DNA of 38,407 nucleotides from a virus: positions 1 through 38,407 of IMG/VR virus record IMGVR_UViG_3300044638_008818; one strand, given 5' to 3'. The notes under the pieces are model-generated. The model worked only from the letters and a program-made list of their open reading frames with translations, was not told where the DNA came from and searched no databases. Each line of letters starts with the position of its first letter. Positions within the stretch are counted from its first letter, which is position 1. Positions 24,291 to 32,363 of the stretch are shown here, piece after piece. Made by a program: the position numbers and the translations under genes.

Positions 24291-24410
24291 ATGTCGGATC
24301 ATTATGTAATACCTGAAACCTTAATGCAGGAAAAGGATGCTTTGAGGCACTTTTCAAAGGCAATTCAAATAAGTTTAATTAAAAACTTGAAATCGAGACA
24401 GAGAGGTTAA
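24291..24410 (+). CDS. Small protein (39 aa)
   Basis: The 203-base gap between two leftward genes has one plausible rightward frame: ATG at 24291 to TAA at 24410. The product begins MSDHYVIPETLMQEKDALRH and ends in a basic stretch, KNLKSRQRG. It looks like a soluble helical peptide with coding-like composition. Its stop lies within a hairpin (24400-24431). No strong Shine-Dalgarno site is visible, so confidence is moderate. Confidence 0.45.
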   Translation: MSDHYVIPETLMQEKDALRHFSKAIQISLIKNLKSRQRG

Positions 24411-24431
24411 CCTTGTTGGTTTAGCCTCTCT
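24400..24431. terminator. Stem-loop between opposing genes
   Basis: AGAGAGG (24400-24406) pairs with CCTCTCT (24425-24431), and AACC with GGTT inside, around a TTGTT loop. It lies at the end of the small rightward frame and at the stop of the leftward glf-like gene, so it could end transcription from either side. Neither strand has a good T-tract directly after it, so it may be rho-assisted or only a transcript-stabilising hairpin. Confidence 0.45.
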
Positions 24432-25554
24432 ACACAAATGTTTTAAACTTAGTTAATGCTGAAGCAATTGTCTGGTCAATGTCCAGATATTTATATTCAC
24501 CAAGCCTTCCTCCAAAAGTGATTTCTTTGTGGTTTGTTTTAAGATCTGCGTACTTATTGTATAGTTCGCTGTTTTTATCATCTCTGATTGGATAGTAAGG
24601 TTCGGGATGATCTTTAAATGCAACTGGAATGTCATATGAGACAACAGTTTCTTCTTTCGATTGCAGCTTGACTTCATAATGTTTTGGATTGTTTTTGTAA
24701 AAATGCTTATGCTCTATTGTCCTGATATGTGGCACAGACATGTCTACATGATTAAACACAGCATTCCCTTGATAGTCGCCATGCATTTTTTTGTGTTCAA
24801 ATCTTAAAGTGTTGTATTCCAAAGATCCAAACTCATAGTCGTAAAACTTATCTATTGGTCCTGTGTAGATCAGATGTTTGGCATAATCACGCCATTTGTT
24901 TCTAATTGTAAAAAAATCAGTATTGAGTTCTGTTTTAATTCCATCAAGCATATTTTTTATTGTTGCTGAATATCCTTCATTTGGAATGCCTTGATATTTT
25001 GTTGTGAAATAATTTTCTTCATAAGTAAGTCTTATTGGCAGTCTCTGAATTATTGAGGCTGGAAGATCTCTAGGTTCTTTCATCCATTGTTTTTTAGTGT
25101 ATCCATAAAAGAATAATTCATAGATTTCCTTGCCAACTCTGTCTAAAGCCCATTCTTCAAAGTTTCTAGGATTTTCGCATGGTATCCGCACATCTTGCAG
25201 TTTACGGTATGCTTCTTCTGGATTGATAACTCCCCATAATTGATGAAGAGTCATCATGTTAATTGGGAATGAATAAACATTTCCTTTAGATAAAACTTTT
25301 GGTTTGTTTGTGAAAGGCATAATTGTTGTGAATTTATTAATGAAGTCCCAGACTTCTTCGCTTTGAGTGTGGAATATGTGCGCTCCATATTCACTTACAA
25401 TAATGCCATTGTCCCATTTTCGATCATATGTTGCGCCAGCAATGTGATTGTTTTTATCAATTACAAGGCACTTTTTGCCAGCATCTGTTGCTTTTCTTGC
25501 AAAAGTGGCACCAAAGAATCCTGATCCCACAATCATAAAGTCAAATTCAGGCAT
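24430..25554 (-). CDS. glf: UDP-galactopyranose mutase
   Basis: This flavoenzyme converts UDP-galactopyranose to UDP-galactofuranose, the donor for galactofuranose glycans. The 374-residue length is typical. FMIVGSGFFGATFARKA (6-22) is the FAD dinucleotide fold, with VIDKNNHIAGATYD as the second part. EYGAHIFHTQSEEVWDFI carries the conserved 'GaHiFHT' segment. YGYTKKQWMKEPRDLPAS matches the family's 'f.gYT.KQWg..p..L' motif, and the C-terminal GGRLGEYKYLDIDQTIASAL the FAD-contacting end. It starts one base after the upstream glycosyltransferase stop, so they form one operon. Its presence implies that some phage- or host-derived glycan carries galactofuranose during infection. Confidence 0.93.
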   Translation of the reverse strand: MPEFDFMIVGSGFFGATFARKATDAGKKCLVIDKNNHIAGATYDRKWDNGIIVSEYGAHIFHTQSEEVWDFINKFTTIMPFTNKPKVLSKGNVYSFPINMMTLHQLWGVINPEEAYRKLQDVRIPCENPRNFEEWALDRVGKEIYELFFYGYTKKQWMKEPRDLPASIIQRLPIRLTYEENYFTTKYQGIPNEGYSATIKNMLDGIKTELNTDFFTIRNKWRDYAKHLIYTGPIDKFYDYEFGSLEYNTLRFEHKKMHGDYQGNAVFNHVDMSVPHIRTIEHKHFYKNNPKHYEVKLQSKEETVVSYDIPVAFKDHPEPYYPIRDDKNSELYNKYADLKTNHKEITFGGRLGEYKYLDIDQTIASALTKFKTFV

Positions 25555-25555
25555 T

Positions 25556-26383
25556 TTATTTACCCCCAGCTAGATGATCACTCAAACATCCCGCTAAGTA
25601 TGCGTCACAGTATTCTTTTTGTGAACTCCAACCGTATTTGTAATAATTTCTATTTCCAAGAAATCCAGTAACCCAAAAATCAATATTGTTTTCCATTCTA
25701 TAGCCCCATGCGGTGAATGTTGGAATTTTCGCTGCTGGTCCCCAGATAGCAGCCCAACTGTCACAAGCAAGAACAATATCAGCACGATAAATTGTAAATG
25801 CCAATGCTTCTAATATCGACCAAGATCCAATTTTATTTTTTGTTTTTTCAATACTTTCTTTTTTCATTGTTTTTTCTATCGGATCATTTTGCCCACCAAC
25901 CATGTAAATATCATAGCCTTTTTCATGTAATAATCCTATGCATCTGTCCCATATTGGTATATACCAATCTATAAATTGCTGTGGCTTTAGATCGATACTT
26001 ACTGGTTGAAGAACTGCTATTTTATTTTTTGTATTAATTTCTGGTGTAAAGTCTTTTAAATCAATCCATTCTTTTATGTCGTGTTCGTCTCGTGTGAGCA
26101 TTGGTTGATAAATTTGACAATTATATTTTTTGCTGAAATAAAATGAATTTTTTTCATTATAATCAACATCATATTCAATTTTTTTGATAAATTTGCATCT
26201 TTCAAGTATAACTTTTACATTAGGATTTGTTTTTGTTTCTTTTCCATGTGATTTAAAAATTGGTGATGTATGGATTATTGATGCATCGTGACCAATGGCA
26301 CACATGGCAATATTAGCCCTGCACAGATTTAGTCCTGTGTCTCCAATGGCTCCTGTTTCAAAATAAATATGTAAGTCTGACAT
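25556..26383 (-). CDS. GT9-like glycosyltransferase
   Basis: This 275-residue protein opens with LHIYFETGAIGDTGLNLCRA (about 4-23), a glycine-rich loop with GD as in GT9-type transferases. It has a Rossmann-like second half: KIAVLQPVSID, a YDIYMVGGQNDP strand-turn, and ADIVLACDSWAAIWGPAAKI followed by PTFTAWG, matching the donor-site 'D....a..A....P....wG' pattern. The identification is fold-level rather than specific. It is the first gene of the operon with UDP-galactopyranose mutase, so it may use UDP-galactofuranose; that is inference from position only. Confidence 0.65.
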   Translation of the reverse strand: MSDLHIYFETGAIGDTGLNLCRANIAMCAIGHDASIIHTSPIFKSHGKETKTNPNVKVILERCKFIKKIEYDVDYNEKNSFYFSKKYNCQIYQPMLTRDEHDIKEWIDLKDFTPEINTKNKIAVLQPVSIDLKPQQFIDWYIPIWDRCIGLLHEKGYDIYMVGGQNDPIEKTMKKESIEKTKNKIGSWSILEALAFTIYRADIVLACDSWAAIWGPAAKIPTFTAWGYRMENNIDFWVTGFLGNRNYYKYGWSSQKEYCDAYLAGCLSDHLAGGK

Positions 26384-26409
26384 CTATTCTAATATAAGAG
26401 TGAAATTTT

Positions 26410-27039
26410 ATGAAACAAATTGATTTGAAAAAACTTAAGTTGGATGTAGATGTTCATTTGAAAAAAGAATTAATTAGTGGTAAGTTATTGCTTGATCGAT
26501 TCTGTATGATTAATGAGGATTCTAGAAAATCACCATCTTATTCTGATCCAAAATTTACTGCTTTTTATTATCATCTTGGTAAGTACTTAGAGCCTAAATC
26601 TTTGTTGGAAGTTGGTTTTGATTTGGGTCTGTTTTCTGGATGCTTTATGATTTCTTGTAAAACTGTAGAAAAATTTTTAGCTTTTCGTGAAAATAAAAAA
26701 GATTATTATTTTTCTTCAAAAATTGGTCAAAGGAATATTAAAAAATACTTCAAGGGTCCAATAGTTTTTCATTTTGGTACGATTTATGATGATTTACTTG
26801 ATAAAAATTTATCAAAACCTTATGATATGATTATAATCACGATGGAGCAAGCATATGATAAGCAACTTGAATATATGGAATTTTTCTGGCCGCACCTAAG
26901 TGAAAATGGTATAATGGTTTGTGAAAATATTATTTATCACGAACCAACAAAAGAAGCTTTTAATGCATTTGCTTTTAGTAAAAATAGAGAGCCAATCATT
27001 TTTTCAACTCGCAATGGAACTGGAATTTTACAAAAATAA
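26410..27039 (+). CDS. Methyltransferase-like Rossmann-fold protein
   Basis: This 209-residue protein contains PKSLLEVGFDLGLFSGCFM (about 62-80), like SAM-binding motif I 'LEvG...G.fs'. Later it has PYDMIIITMEQAYDKQLEYM and LSENGIMVCENI, corresponding to strands 4 and 5 of class I methyltransferases. The acidic residue expected after strand 2 is not obvious, so cofactor binding is uncertain. It begins 26 bases from the divergent glycosyltransferase gene and leads a rightward run through to the recombinase. The target is unknown. Confidence 0.55.
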   Translation: MKQIDLKKLKLDVDVHLKKELISGKLLLDRFCMINEDSRKSPSYSDPKFTAFYYHLGKYLEPKSLLEVGFDLGLFSGCFMISCKTVEKFLAFRENKKDYYFSSKIGQRNIKKYFKGPIVFHFGTIYDDLLDKNLSKPYDMIIITMEQAYDKQLEYMEFFWPHLSENGIMVCENIIYHEPTKEAFNAFAFSKNREPIIFSTRNGTGILQK

Positions 27040-27082
27040 ATAAAATTTTAGACTAATTTAATGGAGTGGACAGGAGGTATTT

Positions 27083-27859
27083 GTGGGATTTGAGTGCTGT
27101 TATCACTATTATGAAAAAATTGATGGTGAATATAATAAGGAAGAAACAAAAACTTTTAAGAAAAAGGTTGGCGATCCATTTGACGATGTGCCTGTTGAAA
27201 AAGTAGCAGCTTCTATCATGGCACAGATGGCAAGAAGAGATATTCTTATCATTGATGTTGAGATTTATGAGTTAACCAAAAAATTTATAAGTTTCAAAGA
27301 ATCAAAAAGTGGAATTATCATAAAAAATAAAAAGTTTTCTTTTGATGGGGCTGGTGAAGATTCATCATTCATTGCTGTTGAAGAATTACAGCAACTATCA
27401 GCCCCATCAACACAACAGCAATATACGGTAACGGAATTTCAGCCAAGTAGCTCAAATATGCCAGCACAGCAGCTTTCAGCCGCTGCTACCCATCCTCACA
27501 ATGTGAAAAACAATAATAATAAATCTGTCAAAAGATTTGTTGACGTAATGGTTTTTTTGCCAGAAGCATTGCATTTACATCAAGCAAAACAGAAGAATTT
27601 GAAATTTACGGTCAATAAGAAATATCCAATAACTGAAAAACGTCCATCGCCAACAGGTGTCGGAGAAATGTTTGTTGTGCAGGATGATACTGGGCGTGAG
27701 CAGGTTGTTTCAGACATTTATTTTGTGCCAGCCAATATTAATCTTGTTGCTGATAGAGAATTAAATTTTTCTGAAACCCCAGAAGAAAAAGATGGTGGAA
27801 ATCTTTATTGGGGCAAATCATCCAATGATCCGGGTATGCCTGATTTGAGAAGGAGATGA
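27083..27859 (+). CDS. Hypothetical protein with low-complexity centre
   Basis: The start is a GTG at 27083 with AGGAGG seven bases before it (258 aa). Residues 1-95 are mixed alpha/beta. Residues 105-150 are low-complexity, rich in Gln, Ser, Ala and Asn (a linker with QQQ and NNNNK). The C-terminal 100 residues are beta-rich (KFTVNKKYPITEKRPSPTG, MFVVQDDTGREQVVSDIYF), suggesting a small SH3-like or OB-like domain. I do not recognise the family. It is followed after three bases by a coiled-coil gene and then the gp32-like SSB, so a replication-related role is possible but unproven. Confidence 0.68.
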   Translation: MGFECCYHYYEKIDGEYNKEETKTFKKKVGDPFDDVPVEKVAASIMAQMARRDILIIDVEIYELTKKFISFKESKSGIIIKNKKFSFDGAGEDSSFIAVEELQQLSAPSTQQQYTVTEFQPSSSNMPAQQLSAAATHPHNVKNNNNKSVKRFVDVMVFLPEALHLHQAKQKNLKFTVNKKYPITEKRPSPTGVGEMFVVQDDTGREQVVSDIYFVPANINLVADRELNFSETPEEKDGGNLYWGKSSNDPGMPDLRRR

Positions 27860-27862
27860 CAT

Positions 27863-28315
27863 ATGTCACTATCAAGAAAGCAAATAGAAAAGCGTAAGGT
27901 TCGTGAAGAATCTGTTAGAAAGAAAGTTTTAGAACAAAGAGAAGAAATAAGAAGAGAGAGAAAATTGGTCGAGAACGAAAGAAGTAAAGAGAGAGAAATG
28001 CACAAGATAGAATACGGATACACACCACCTGCCCTGCCGGGAAATGCTGAATTGGCTAAAATTAGGCAGGCAGAAAGAGAAAAGAAAATAAGTGAAAAAT
28101 TAAAGCATAATTTGGAAATTTTGAAGAATTTAGAGCAAGAGTACGAAAACGAACAGTCTAACCGCAAGAATATCAATGATAAATTAGAATCAGAAGGCTA
28201 CAAAACCATGAAGGAAAAGATGGACGCCCTTCACGAAAAGGCTTTAAGCATGGAAAAAGTAGCAAATGATCTTGCAGAAGCAGCTAGTGAAAATTTTGAT
28301 ATAAATAAAAAATAA
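27863..28315 (+). CDS. Coiled-coil hypothetical protein
   Basis: This 150-residue protein is almost wholly charged coiled coil. Residues 5-48 are Lys/Arg/Glu-rich, a short YGYTPPALPGN linker (51-61) follows, and then a second long helix runs to the C-terminus. It has no cysteine. AAGGAGA lies about nine bases before the ATG. It is coupled to the previous gene, with only three bases between. Such proteins often act as scaffolds or adaptors; no specific family is recognised. Confidence 0.68.
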   Translation: MSLSRKQIEKRKVREESVRKKVLEQREEIRRERKLVENERSKEREMHKIEYGYTPPALPGNAELAKIRQAEREKKISEKLKHNLEILKNLEQEYENEQSNRKNINDKLESEGYKTMKEKMDALHEKALSMEKVANDLAEAASENFDINKK

Positions 28316-28334
28316 AAATATTTTTCAAAATTCA

Positions 28335-28363
28335 TTAAAGTCTTAGTGATTTTTGTCGATAAT
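28335..28363 (+). promoter_or_regulatory. Probable promoter before SSB gene
   Basis: TTAAAG (28335-28340), a 17-base spacer and GATAAT (28358-28363) give a fair sigma70-type promoter pointing at the gp32-like gene, with a start expected near 28370. Confidence 0.5.
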
Positions 28364-28410
28364 AAAGTGACGGGGCTGATGAGGCTACCGTCACTTTTAC
28401 TTTTTACAAC
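28364..28410 (+). terminator. Strong stem-loop with T-rich tail upstream of SSB gene
   Basis: AAAGTGACGG (28364-28373) pairs perfectly with CCGTCACTTT (28388-28397) around a 14-base loop, followed by TTACTTTTT. It fits an intrinsic terminator for the coiled-coil operon. Because it lies at or next to the predicted start of the SSB transcript, it could also be a regulatory leader element: T4 gene 32 is autoregulated through a structured leader. The sequence alone does not decide between these. Confidence 0.6.
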
Positions 28411-28419
28411 GAGGACACT

Positions 28420-29421
28420 ATGTCACTAGACTTTGAACCACTGGATTTGAATGAGATTAACAAAGAGGCTAAAAGAGTCTCTGAAGAAGGTGTTGCCGCT
28501 GGAAACAGTGGTGATTATCTTGAAAAGTTTGTCAAGATGCCTGATCGTGATGGCTTTGTAATTATGCGTATTATGCCACGAAAAAAAGGCGGAGTTGTAT
28601 GGTGTGCAACTCGTGTTCACACATTGAATAATCCATCTACTCGCCAAAAGAAAACCTATCATTGCCCTCGCAATTTAGTGCAAACGGATAAGGGCGAGCG
28701 TTGGATGGGCGACTGTATCATTTGCAAGTACTATTCAGATTTGTGGCAAAAATCTGAAGGAAAACATGGCAAAGAACAAGAAGACCTTCAGAATCAGGCA
28801 AGAGCAATCAAGCCTGTCGAACGATACTATTACAATGTAATTGTTCGATCTGAAAAGGATAAAGATGGCAACATCAAAAAGAATGTTGGCCCTAAGATTT
28901 ATTCTTGTGGTAAAACGACTCATTCTAAGATTATTCGTGCAATGCGTGGGGATGAAGCCGCTGGAGAAAAACCATTGGGTGACATTACTCATCCAAGGGA
29001 TGGACGTGACTTTAGAGTTGTCAAGAAAGTTGTTAAAGGTGGAGGTGGCGCTGAATACCCCAACTATGACAATAGTAAGTTTGAAGAACCAACACCAGCT
29101 GGAAGTCTCGATGAATTGAAGTCGTGGTTGGAAAACATCCATGATCTTCAGGCTCTTCGTGTAGTTAAAACGCAAGATGAACTCAAGCACGCACTTCGTG
29201 TTCATCTTGGTATGGTCAAAGAAGGTGATGCAAGTGGCACCGATAGCGAACTTGATGAATTCAGGAACGCAGGCTCTGCTACTCCTTCCAAGCCTAAAGT
29301 CGTTGAGACAGTTCGAGAAGAATTGGTTGTCAGCAGCACTCCTTCTGTTGCTAAAGAAGAATCAAAACCAAGCGATGATCTAGCCGATGACGACTTCCTG
29401 AAAGAACTTTCAGGCATGTAA
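28420..29421 (+). CDS. gp32-like single-stranded DNA-binding protein
   Basis: This 333-residue protein follows the T4 gp32 plan. The N-terminus is basic/helical. The core is an OB fold with a zinc site: H67 in VHTLN, then C99 and C102 in GDCIICKYY, with HC (81-82) as the other likely ligands. YYYNVIVRSEKDKDGN and GPKIYSCGKTTHSKI align by pattern with the gp32 core strands. The tail is acidic (KPSDDLADDDFLKELSGM), the part that recruits partner proteins in gp32. It coats single strands and coordinates polymerase, helicase and recombinase. GAGG precedes the ATG, and a perfect terminator follows the stop. Confidence 0.9.
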   Translation: MSLDFEPLDLNEINKEAKRVSEEGVAAGNSGDYLEKFVKMPDRDGFVIMRIMPRKKGGVVWCATRVHTLNNPSTRQKKTYHCPRNLVQTDKGERWMGDCIICKYYSDLWQKSEGKHGKEQEDLQNQARAIKPVERYYYNVIVRSEKDKDGNIKKNVGPKIYSCGKTTHSKIIRAMRGDEAAGEKPLGDITHPRDGRDFRVVKKVVKGGGGAEYPNYDNSKFEEPTPAGSLDELKSWLENIHDLQALRVVKTQDELKHALRVHLGMVKEGDASGTDSELDEFRNAGSATPSKPKVVETVREELVVSSTPSVAKEESKPSDDLADDDFLKELSGM

Positions 29422-29430
29422 TCAAAACAG

Positions 29431-29470
29431 AATGGGTGTCCAGAGCATAATCTGGACACCCATTTTTTTT
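29431..29470 (+). terminator. Intrinsic terminator after SSB gene
   Basis: A 14-base perfect stem (29431-29444 with 29451-29464), a loop of GCATAA and a run of T to 29470 make a classic rho-independent terminator ten bases after the SSB stop. It separates the SSB and recombinase genes. Confidence 0.92.
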
Positions 29471-29497
29471 CATTCTCTCAACATAAGGTGGTGTGTT

Positions 29498-30715
29498 ATG
29501 GCAAAGAAAAAAGCAAGTGAAGGCGTTGATGATAATTTTTTTGAAAATCTCGCAGAAGAAACTGGAGGCGATGTTCTTGATGCAATCGACTCAGTTAAGT
29601 ATTTCGTTGACACAGGAAGTCTAGCACTTAATTATATTTGTTCAGGTCAATTCATCACGGGAGGAATTCCCGGTGGAAAATTGACTGAAATATACGGTCC
29701 AAACAGTTCATCCAAGTCTCTGCTCGGTGCCAATATTTTGTTCGGCACACAGAAAGTCAAAGGCATTCCTATTCTTATGGACTGTGAGAATAGCGCCAAT
29801 AAAGAATTCATTCAGATTGCAAGCCATTGTAATCTGAAGCGAATTGTAAGACATACTCCAGAAACACTGGAAGCAGTTTTTTCAACAATGTATAGGGTTA
29901 TTGAAAAAGCCCGTGAAAAAACGAACAATGAAGTCCCAATCGTCATTGTTTATGACTCGATTGGGGTAAGTCCTTCTGCCCGTGAACTTCGTGAAGTTGC
30001 ATTGCCAGAAAACTACACGAAAGAACAGTTCAAGAAGATAGTAGGCGGAAATGAACAACCCGGAGAAAGAGCTAAAATTTGCTCAAGAGAATTAAGAAAA
30101 CTTAACACGGTCATGGAGAAACACAACGCAACAGTTGTGATTCTCAATCAGACTCGTGATAAAATTGGAACTTACATTCCCACCAAAACAACTGCTGGTG
30201 GTGGAAATGCCCTTCCTTTCTATGCGTCTTGTCGTCTTGAAACCAAGACAATGCAGAAAATAGAAAAGAAGATAAGTGCTAAGAAGAAGAAGATTCTTGG
30301 CATCAATGTGAAGCTCAAGAATGTTAAAAACAAGACTCACAGACCTTTTGTGGAGTCTGAGAATGTTCAGCTTCTTTTTGATAAGGGAATTAATCCAATT
30401 AGTGGTCTTCTTTCTTGTTTGTTAGATGCTGATAGGATTGAAATTGCAGGAACAGGATCATTCAAGGTCAAGCCTGCTTTTTCTAATGGCGAAGAAGTTA
30501 AATTCCGTGCAAGTATGGATCGTAACGATGTACCCATGGACATTTTATTGAAGTGTCCAGCACTCATTGATGCTAATTCATCTGATCAGGTCGATGCGTA
30601 TCTTGAGCCTTATAAGCTGGCTATTGCTAGTAGGGCAGAAGATGATTCTGATGTTGAATTAAGCGAAACTGATTCTTATGACGATGAAAGTATCGACGAA
30701 GAATTGGAAGGATAA
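29498..30715 (+). CDS. uvsX: RecA/UvsX-type recombinase
   Basis: The ATG at 29498 (405 aa), with AAGGTGG before it, is preferred; the longer frame would start inside the terminator. GGIPGGKLTEIYGPNSSSKS contains Walker A (67-74), with Ser in place of the usual Gly/Glu. PILMDCEN holds the catalytic Glu97 and VIVYDSIG the Walker B Asp153. VILNQTRDKIG, followed by the GGGNALPFYAS region, is loop 2 and DNA-binding. The C-terminus is acidic (DDSDVELSETDSYDDE), as in RecA. The enzyme forms filaments on single strands and starts strand invasion. Its partners here are the gp32-like, UvsW-like and possible UvsY-like proteins. A bidirectional hairpin follows the stop. Confidence 0.92.
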   Translation: MAKKKASEGVDDNFFENLAEETGGDVLDAIDSVKYFVDTGSLALNYICSGQFITGGIPGGKLTEIYGPNSSSKSLLGANILFGTQKVKGIPILMDCENSANKEFIQIASHCNLKRIVRHTPETLEAVFSTMYRVIEKAREKTNNEVPIVIVYDSIGVSPSARELREVALPENYTKEQFKKIVGGNEQPGERAKICSRELRKLNTVMEKHNATVVILNQTRDKIGTYIPTKTTAGGGNALPFYASCRLETKTMQKIEKKISAKKKKILGINVKLKNVKNKTHRPFVESENVQLLFDKGINPISGLLSCLLDADRIEIAGTGSFKVKPAFSNGEEVKFRASMDRNDVPMDILLKCPALIDANSSDQVDAYLEPYKLAIASRAEDDSDVELSETDSYDDESIDEELEG

Positions 30716-30721
30716 TGAGAA

Positions 30722-30754
30722 AATTAGGAGGCAGCAAATTGCTGCCTCCTAATT
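30722..30754. terminator. Bidirectional terminator between recombinase and glycosyltransferase
   Basis: AATTAGGAGGCAGC (30722-30735) pairs perfectly with GCTGCCTCCTAATT (30741-30754) around AAATT. A-rich and T-rich flanks on the two sides suit termination from both directions. It lies seven bases after the recombinase stop and overlaps the stop of the convergent gene. Confidence 0.85.
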
Positions 30755-31801
30755 GATTTCTATCATAGAAATTTTTTCATAAGTATAAATGTCATTATTT
30801 TTTGTAAAGTGTGCAACTTTTTGTAGGCTATCAAGAATAATGATTATTTTGTCTTCTTTTTTACACCATAGTCCTACTGTGTTATTGTTTTCTGAATCAG
30901 AAGTTATTTCATTATATAATTTAATTTTTTGATCTGGGAAAAACTTTACAAGTTTATTTGCATTTTTATTTTCTTTATCTTCAATTAAGAATACTTTATT
31001 TTCAATTTCTGAAAAAGTTGTTTTTTCGTAATAGTCCATCCATTCCATATATTTGGGACATTTGTCTCTACCAACCCAGTGGACGTGATTTTTGTGGCCA
31101 CCAAAATAACTGTGAAGCCATAAGTCACTTTCGTGACTTATAAATTTGACTTCTACTCCATAAATTTTCGACATTCGCAAAGCATGACAAAGACCGTGAT
31201 CGCCATATCCTTCGGGAAATTCTTTTCTTAGTTGAAAATACTTATTGGCTTTTGGGTTTTCGGTGACTTTTTTGATTGCGGCATTACTGGTAATGCTGAT
31301 TTCTTGTTCATGTGCTGGTGATTCAATGTTTGGCCATAATGTACTATTACGATACCACCAGCCAAAACCAAGTATTGTTAAAAGCTTTTGATCTAATGGG
31401 TAAATGTCATAAAGCAATCTACTTGCAATATGATATTCTCTCTCATAATCAAAATACCGATCTAAATTTTGAATTAACCCTTCAAGATCATTGACGCTAT
31501 CTTCATCTATTCTCATATACCATTTAGCTATATCGGCTTTTAGATACTTATGATAAAAGTAATAAATCTTTTGAGCGACATGGTTGTAGGGGCAATGAAT
31601 TATATTTATTTCAATATTTTCTGGCCACCCAGTACTTAGCCATTCAAATTCGTCATTATTGTCTTCACTGGCCAGCAAGTTCAATCGTGCTTTAATTTTA
31701 TTTGTATTAATAAACCCATATTTTTTAAAATCATTAATTCTTGTTTTGATGGTTCTATTTGATGTTTCTACAGGAACAACAATGTCTATATCATATTTCA
31801 T
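30749..31801 (-). CDS. GT-A type glycosyltransferase-like protein
   Basis: This 350-residue protein starts with DIDIVVPVETSNRTIKTRI, a typical first strand and nucleotide-binding loop. It carries WYMRIDEDSVNDLEGLI (about 94-110), a DxD-type metal site ('RIDEDS'). GYGDHGLCHALR near 215 fits the catalytic-acid loop of GT-A enzymes. The C-terminal 80 residues are poorly conserved-looking and may be a separate module. It overlaps the start side of its upstream partner by four bases, so both come from one leftward transcript. Sugar and acceptor are unknown. Confidence 0.68.
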   Translation of the reverse strand: MKYDIDIVVPVETSNRTIKTRINDFKKYGFINTNKIKARLNLLASEDNNDEFEWLSTGWPENIEINIIHCPYNHVAQKIYYFYHKYLKADIAKWYMRIDEDSVNDLEGLIQNLDRYFDYEREYHIASRLLYDIYPLDQKLLTILGFGWWYRNSTLWPNIESPAHEQEISITSNAAIKKVTENPKANKYFQLRKEFPEGYGDHGLCHALRMSKIYGVEVKFISHESDLWLHSYFGGHKNHVHWVGRDKCPKYMEWMDYYEKTTFSEIENKVFLIEDKENKNANKLVKFFPDQKIKLYNEITSDSENNNTVGLWCKKEDKIIIILDSLQKVAHFTKNNDIYTYEKISMIEIN

Positions 31802-32256
31802 AAAATTTTATATGCTCCTGCTGCTATTTTTGAAAAAGTATATCCTTCTTTTGAAAGTTCGTTTTTAATTTTCTTTACATAATTGCAAAGATTTGCGTCA
31901 CTAAAACCATATTTGTTATATTTTCCTTTAAGTTCTTTCAAAACAATTATTTTATTACTTAAAAAATTATTTTTAATATTGTTTTGAATTTTTTTTGCCA
32001 TTTCACGTTTGTTTGGTTTTTCACAACATGGTGAAATTTTATTTTCTATAACGACATATTCATAGTTTTGTTTTTTTTGTTTTGGGTTGCAAAGAGCAGG
32101 AACTAATTCTTCTAGATCTAAAATCGCACCTTCTTTCATGTTGACTATTGATAAATTTGCTTTAAAAATTTTGCAAAATTCAATAAGTTGACTGAAATTT
32201 TTCTTATGAGTGAAAAATTTTCTTTTATCTTTAGTTTCAATTAAGAGGCATTTCAT
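31798..32256 (-). CDS. Hypothetical protein, possible C-terminal winged helix
   Basis: This 152-residue basic protein begins with a beta-rich segment (MKCLLIETKDKRKFFTHKKN) and has a central DLEELVPALCNPKQKKQNYE. Its C-terminus, KYGFSDANLCNYVKKIKNEL, followed by EGYTFSKIAAGAYKI, looks like a helix-turn-helix with a wing. DNA binding is therefore possible. The family is unknown to me. It lies upstream of, and coupled to, the glycosyltransferase gene and diverges from the amidoligase gene. Confidence 0.6.
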   Translation of the reverse strand: MKCLLIETKDKRKFFTHKKNFSQLIEFCKIFKANLSIVNMKEGAILDLEELVPALCNPKQKKQNYEYVVIENKISPCCEKPNKREMAKKIQNNIKNNFLSNKIIVLKELKGKYNKYGFSDANLCNYVKKIKNELSKEGYTFSKIAAGAYKIL

Positions 32257-32316
32257 GTATTGCTCCTTGTGTCTTTACGACGCCTTTGTAAATAATTATA
32301 GGTTTGATTTAATAAA

Positions 32317-32345
32317 TTGCTACTCAAAGTTGCTATTCTTATAAT
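32317..32345 (+). promoter_or_regulatory. Sigma70-type promoter before amidoligase gene
   Basis: TTGCTA (32317-32322), exactly 17 bases and a consensus TATAAT (32340-32345). Transcription would begin near 32352, which excludes a GTG start at 32346 and supports the ATG at 32364. Confidence 0.72.
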
Positions 32346-32363
32346 GTGAACAGGGGGTTTTCG

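Noticed and set aside
28374-28400. Hammerhead ribozyme core (CTGATGAG) in the SSB leader hairpin
   Set aside because: The required GAAA and a proper cleavage-site context are absent; the match is a short chance motif.
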